Shown piece by piece: positions 7,213 to 10,007 of a DNA stretch of 10,007 nt. The position numbers and the translations under genes were made by a program. Position 1 is the first letter of the stretch. Every line of letters starts with the position of its first letter. The stretch lies in assembly GCA_964477295.1 (NCBI GenBank), contig CAYZEZ010000188.1:1-10007 (forward strand). The letters are read 5' to 3'. The notes under the pieces were generated by a model that was not told the origin of the DNA, made no database searches, and saw only the letters and a list, made by a program, of their open reading frames with translations. This stretch comes from CAYZEZ01 sp964477295 (GTDB lineage: Bacteria; Bacteroidota; Bacteroidia; Bacteroidales; SM23-62).

Positions 7213-9399
7213 TTACTCCACTTTGATGAAGCGGCCATAGTAATATTGACCGGATGCGCTTTCAATACGATAGAAATAGATGCCGGGTTCCAAACGATTA
7301 TCCAGCAGAAAAGTGTACCCGTGAATGGCAGCACCGGCATTGATATTGTTGTGTTTCTGTACCAGTACACCTACATTGTTGTATAACGATATTGAAAATG
7401 TGCTGTTTCCGGGTTGGGAAATCCTGACGGTTAGCCTGTCGCTGACGGGATTCGGATAAACCGAAATGTTGAGAACGGGATGTTTTGACGCGACGGAAGT
7501 GTTTTCAGGAGTTTCAGGAGTTTCAGGGATTTCAGGGAATGGATTTTCATATTGCGCCAGTTCATTATCCATCCATTCCATCCTCCGGGTCAAAAATATT
7601 TTCAGATTACCTACTTCCCTGTAGTATGAGTCCCTGTCCTGGTAACCGGAGGTTTCCCTCCAGATAAATTTACCTAAGACGTCCCATTTACTGAACTCCC
7701 GTTTCTGGGGTTCTGACAGCAATGATGCTACAGAATCAATATAGGCAATCAGGTTCTCTGTTTTATATGGTCCCTGGCGCAGGTATTCCCACCTGTGCCG
7801 GACAGCATAACTGAACGCAGGATCGGTAAACAATTTTTTCCAGAAGAAAGGTTCGTTGGAGGTATTCGGATGAGAAAACATCCAACCCTCAACCACACCA
7901 TCGTCGGGATACGAAGAGTTTCCCGCAGACTGATCGAAATCCCAGACCGGTCCGGCATTTATTTTACCCATTTTATCCTTGTGAAAATAACCGCTCCATC
8001 CGTATGCATCGCTGTTGCGCATGGCCTCCTGGACAATGATTTCATTAATGAACGATTCCACATTAATATAGGCATGGTATCCTGTTGTGCTGTCAGCAAA
8101 ATTTTCAGATTTCATGGCGTTCCTGAATTCATTATCGTACTTTGTTATATAAGCAATCTGTTCAGGTGCTGCCTCCTCAAATTTTGGATATTTCAGATTT
8201 CTCCTGTCTCCGAAGTTGGTTTCAAAGCCGGTGATCTCCCAGATATACCCTCCTGTAATATCGGGTTCGGTTATCTCGTCGGGGTACAGATCGGCAATAT
8301 CCAGCCTTCCTTTGTCCCGTTTAATTTTTTCCATCAGGATATATATACCCTGGTATTCGCCGTTCAGCACTACTTCAACCAACCGGGTATGACTGGCCCA
8401 ATATCCATTCTGCCGCGACATATGATTGGCCAGCCCGTTCCGGATAAAGGTATGGTCAATATAAGATGCCCTCAGGACCCAGTCATTTTCTTCCGGCCAT
8501 CCGAACAACGAAACATTCAGGTTTTCACCAAGACTATCCCTGGTTTCAAAGTTGTAAGGCTTTTTAGGAAAGCCACTGGTGGAATGTCCCCTTATTTCGA
8601 TCCCGACATGACCGCTGTAATGATTATGCGTATTGCTGATGTGATTTTTCTGTCCATCGCCGTTAAAGATTATGCCCATATAGGCCCCGATCTTTGGCTC
8701 ATCAACAATGGGTGCATTGTTTTCGGTATTGATGATTACCAGGGGCAGGTTCGATGATGTAAAATCAACCGGTTCAGTAAACCATTCCGGTGTATGGCGA
8801 TAGTCGCTTCCGGGAGTGGAGATCCCTGCTATTAACCATACCGATGAAGAGAGGTCGGATGAAGTGGTTGTGACATTGTGCACCTGGATGCAAAGTATAT
8901 TCTTTCCACTAACCAGGTTTTGCTCCAACAGGCTGGAAGCAATAAGGAACCCTTCCTTCTCTCCTGCTTCATGCTGAGTGGCTGAGAGCTGCAAGGGACC
9001 AGGGAACGGATCGGAAAGCCCTGCGGAACGGGCAATTTCAGAGCCGTTAAGATAAGCCACAAAAGCATCGTCGTAATCAATATACAGCCAGGTTTTGACC
9101 CAGGCTGCAGTATCCACTGCTGTGAAAGATTTGCGAATGAAAACCGAGCTGCAGGGGTCAATGACAGTAGAATCATCTTCATCGCCATACCCGATTCCCC
9201 CTTCCCCGGTGTCCCACAACTGATCATCAAAATCGATTGTTCTCCAGTCATCGCCGGCGGTCCCCCTGTTGCTGCTCCAATATTGAAATTCATCATCTGA
9301 ATTTACGACCAGTACCCAATGATCAATGTAGCTGTATTGGCCATACACACATAAACTCACTACAAGCAATACAGGTAAAATCCTGAAAATTTTAAGCAT
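7213..9399 (-). CDS. CotH-family secreted protein kinase with T9SS sorting domain
   Basis: 728 residues. The signal peptide MLKIFRILPVLLVVSLCVYG is probably cleaved before Gln21. Residues about 35-195 look like a beta-sandwich (GIGYGDEDD, FIRKSF, LYIDYDDAFVAYLNG), a galactose-binding-like module often found in CotH proteins. Residues about 215-620 are the CotH kinase-like domain: IEIRGHSTSGFPKKPYNFET, DWVLRASYIDHTFIRNGLAN, LVEVVLNGEYQGIYILMEKI and the metal/ATP-site motif WDFDQSAGN (486-494). Bacillus CotH phosphorylates spore-coat proteins; in Bacteroidota the targets are unknown. A PEIPETPETPE linker (about 622-632) leads to the T9SS type A sorting domain, with YPNP at 648-651 and PGIYFYRIES ... 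IKVE at the end, so the protein should be exported through the outer membrane. The start at 9399 is set by the signal peptide, and a GGGAAG-like sequence lies upstream. Downstream genes follow closely on the same strand. Confidence 0.92.
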   Translation of the reverse strand: MLKIFRILPVLLVVSLCVYGQYSYIDHWVLVVNSDDEFQYWSSNRGTAGDDWRTIDFDDQLWDTGEGGIGYGDEDDSTVIDPCSSVFIRKSFTAVDTAAWVKTWLYIDYDDAFVAYLNGSEIARSAGLSDPFPGPLQLSATQHEAGEKEGFLIASSLLEQNLVSGKNILCIQVHNVTTTSSDLSSSVWLIAGISTPGSDYRHTPEWFTEPVDFTSSNLPLVIINTENNAPIVDEPKIGAYMGIIFNGDGQKNHISNTHNHYSGHVGIEIRGHSTSGFPKKPYNFETRDSLGENLNVSLFGWPEENDWVLRASYIDHTFIRNGLANHMSRQNGYWASHTRLVEVVLNGEYQGIYILMEKIKRDKGRLDIADLYPDEITEPDITGGYIWEITGFETNFGDRRNLKYPKFEEAAPEQIAYITKYDNEFRNAMKSENFADSTTGYHAYINVESFINEIIVQEAMRNSDAYGWSGYFHKDKMGKINAGPVWDFDQSAGNSSYPDDGVVEGWMFSHPNTSNEPFFWKKLFTDPAFSYAVRHRWEYLRQGPYKTENLIAYIDSVASLLSEPQKREFSKWDVLGKFIWRETSGYQDRDSYYREVGNLKIFLTRRMEWMDNELAQYENPFPEIPETPETPENTSVASKHPVLNISVYPNPVSDRLTVRISQPGNSTFSISLYNNVGVLVQKHNNINAGAAIHGYTFLLDNRLEPGIYFYRIESASGQYYYGRFIKVE
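7503..7538. repeat. Four tandem 9-bp units encoding the Pro-Glu-Thr linker
   Basis: Four units of tttcagg(ag/ga) run in tandem at 7503-7511, 7512-7520, 7521-7529 and 7530-7538. On the coding strand they give the PEIPETPETPE linker between the CotH domain and the T9SS tail. Because units are multiples of three, copy-number change would alter linker length without breaking the frame. Confidence 0.8.
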
Positions 9400-9497
9400 T
9401 CGTTACTTCCCTGATTTTTTTTCATTAATACAATAAAAAAATACGCCGGGTCGGGATTTGGCCTGATCCACTCCACGATCATTACAGTATAAACTGA

Positions 9498-9526
9498 GGC
9501 TGTCTCAAGGCTGAATTGAGATGGCC
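9498..9526. repeat. Imperfect inverted repeat between two leftward genes, possible terminator
   Basis: Arms GGC-tg-TCTCAA (9498-9508) and TTGAGA-tg-GCC (9516-9526) flank a 7-base loop, giving a 6-bp inner stem and a 3-bp outer stem separated by a mismatch. It lies 48 bases beyond the stop of the upstream gene and 98 bases before the CotH start, on the path of leftward transcription. No T-run follows on the - strand, so an intrinsic terminator is possible but weak. Confidence 0.35.
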
Positions 9527-9573
9527 CCGGTTAATAATCTTATCATTTTACCTCAATTCCGGGTTACAGGACT

Positions 9574-10007
9574 TTATTCCACCTGAATGATCCTGAAGGT
9601 TTCAACCGTTTCGTTGTTTTCAACCCTGAGTATATACATGCCGGGCCCTGGAGTGTAAACCCGGGATTCAGAATCGAATGTCCTGGTTTTTGAAAGCATG
9701 ATTCCAGCCATATTATAAACTAAAATTGTACTCAAGCCTCCACTGGTTCTTACCATAAAGATTCCACCAGATACTGTCGGGTAAACTTGAACATCAGCCT
9801 TACCGGGTACAGGTTCGACGGAAACATCAATGGTAAAATTAATTGAGTATAAATTGGAAGCAACACCATCTTCTGCTGTCACTGCTACAGTAGAAGTTCC
9901 CGGAAGAGTTGCGGCGTTATTGACCTCTACAGTGGCACCTGTATCCGTTGGTGTAGCGTCAACCGTTGGTACTATTGTCGTTCCTGACGGCAGTACAACA
10001 TTATATG
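9574..10007 (-). CDS. Secreted protein C-terminus: cadherin-like beta-sandwich plus T9SS sorting domain (5' end outside window)
   Basis: The frame is open from the right edge to TAA at 9574-9576 (about 143 codons visible); an internal GTG at 9882 is not a credible start. The first ~60 visible residues, including LPSGTTIVPTVDATPTDTG and LPGTSTVAVTAEDG then YSINFTID, match the cadherin-like beta-sandwich repeat common in surface proteins of Bacteroidota (pattern LPxGTTxVPxV ... TAEDG ... YxINFT). Residues from about VQVYPTVSGGIFMV to the end form a T9SS type A sorting domain; the usual YPNP is YPT here, and it finishes GPGMYILRVENN ... IIQVE. The catalytic or adhesive part lies outside the window, so function cannot be assigned. 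It is 174 bp upstream of the CotH gene on the same strand, and a hairpin lies between them, so co-transcription is uncertain. Confidence 0.88.
   Translation of the reverse strand, partial: YNVVLPSGTTIVPTVDATPTDTGATVEVNNAATLPGTSTVAVTAEDGVASNLYSINFTIDVSVEPVPGKADVQVYPTVSGGIFMVRTSGGLSTILVYNMAGIMLSKTRTFDSESRVYTPGPGMYILRVENNETVETFRIIQVE

Noticed and set aside
7795..8757. A 320-codon open frame on the + strand opposite the CotH gene
   Set aside because: It lies wholly antisense to clear CotH and galactose-binding-like coding sequence, has no recognisable family motif or signal, and its composition fits a shadow frame.

Overview
The window most likely comes from a member of the Bacteroidota, probably a free-living or environmental polysaccharide degrader of the Bacteroidales/Marinilabiliales type. 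This rests on two intact C-terminal sorting domains of the type IX secretion system (T9SS, confined to this phylum), a further decayed one, a DUF5107-plus-TPR protein, an agarase-like lipoprotein and weak Shine-Dalgarno signals. Genus or species cannot be read from the sequence.

Layout. On the + strand, positions 2-1018 hold the 3' nine-tenths of a group III-type 6-phosphofructokinase gene, whose first ~35-45 codons lie outside the window. Everything else is on the - strand and converges on it. Between them, 1019-1768 is a decayed stretch. It holds a frameshifted remnant of a secreted protein ending in a T9SS tail (1124-1305), then the N-terminal ~106 codons of a dimethylargininase-like gene cut off before its catalytic residues (1309-1629), then ~140 bp without a gene.

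Reading down the - strand from the right edge, there are four consecutive genes. First is the 3' end of a secreted protein with a cadherin-like beta-sandwich and a T9SS tail (9574-10007). Next is a complete CotH-family secreted protein kinase with its own T9SS tail (7213-9399). Then comes a lipoprotein glycoside hydrolase of clan GH-A, agarase/GH50-like (5194-7131). Last is a 1110-residue exported protein joining a DUF5107 domain to about fourteen TPR units (1769-5101). The gaps are 174, 81 and 92 bp, so a single transcription unit for at least the last three is plausible but not shown.

Working model (inference): the three complete genes form a small carbohydrate-related cassette. It would combine a surface-anchored exo-type glycosidase, a DUF5107 protein with a probable sugar-related fold, and an exported kinase-like enzyme, with no SusC/SusD pair in view. 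The phosphofructokinase is housekeeping glycolysis and not obviously part of it. I did not see tRNA, rRNA, CRISPR, transposase or phage genes.
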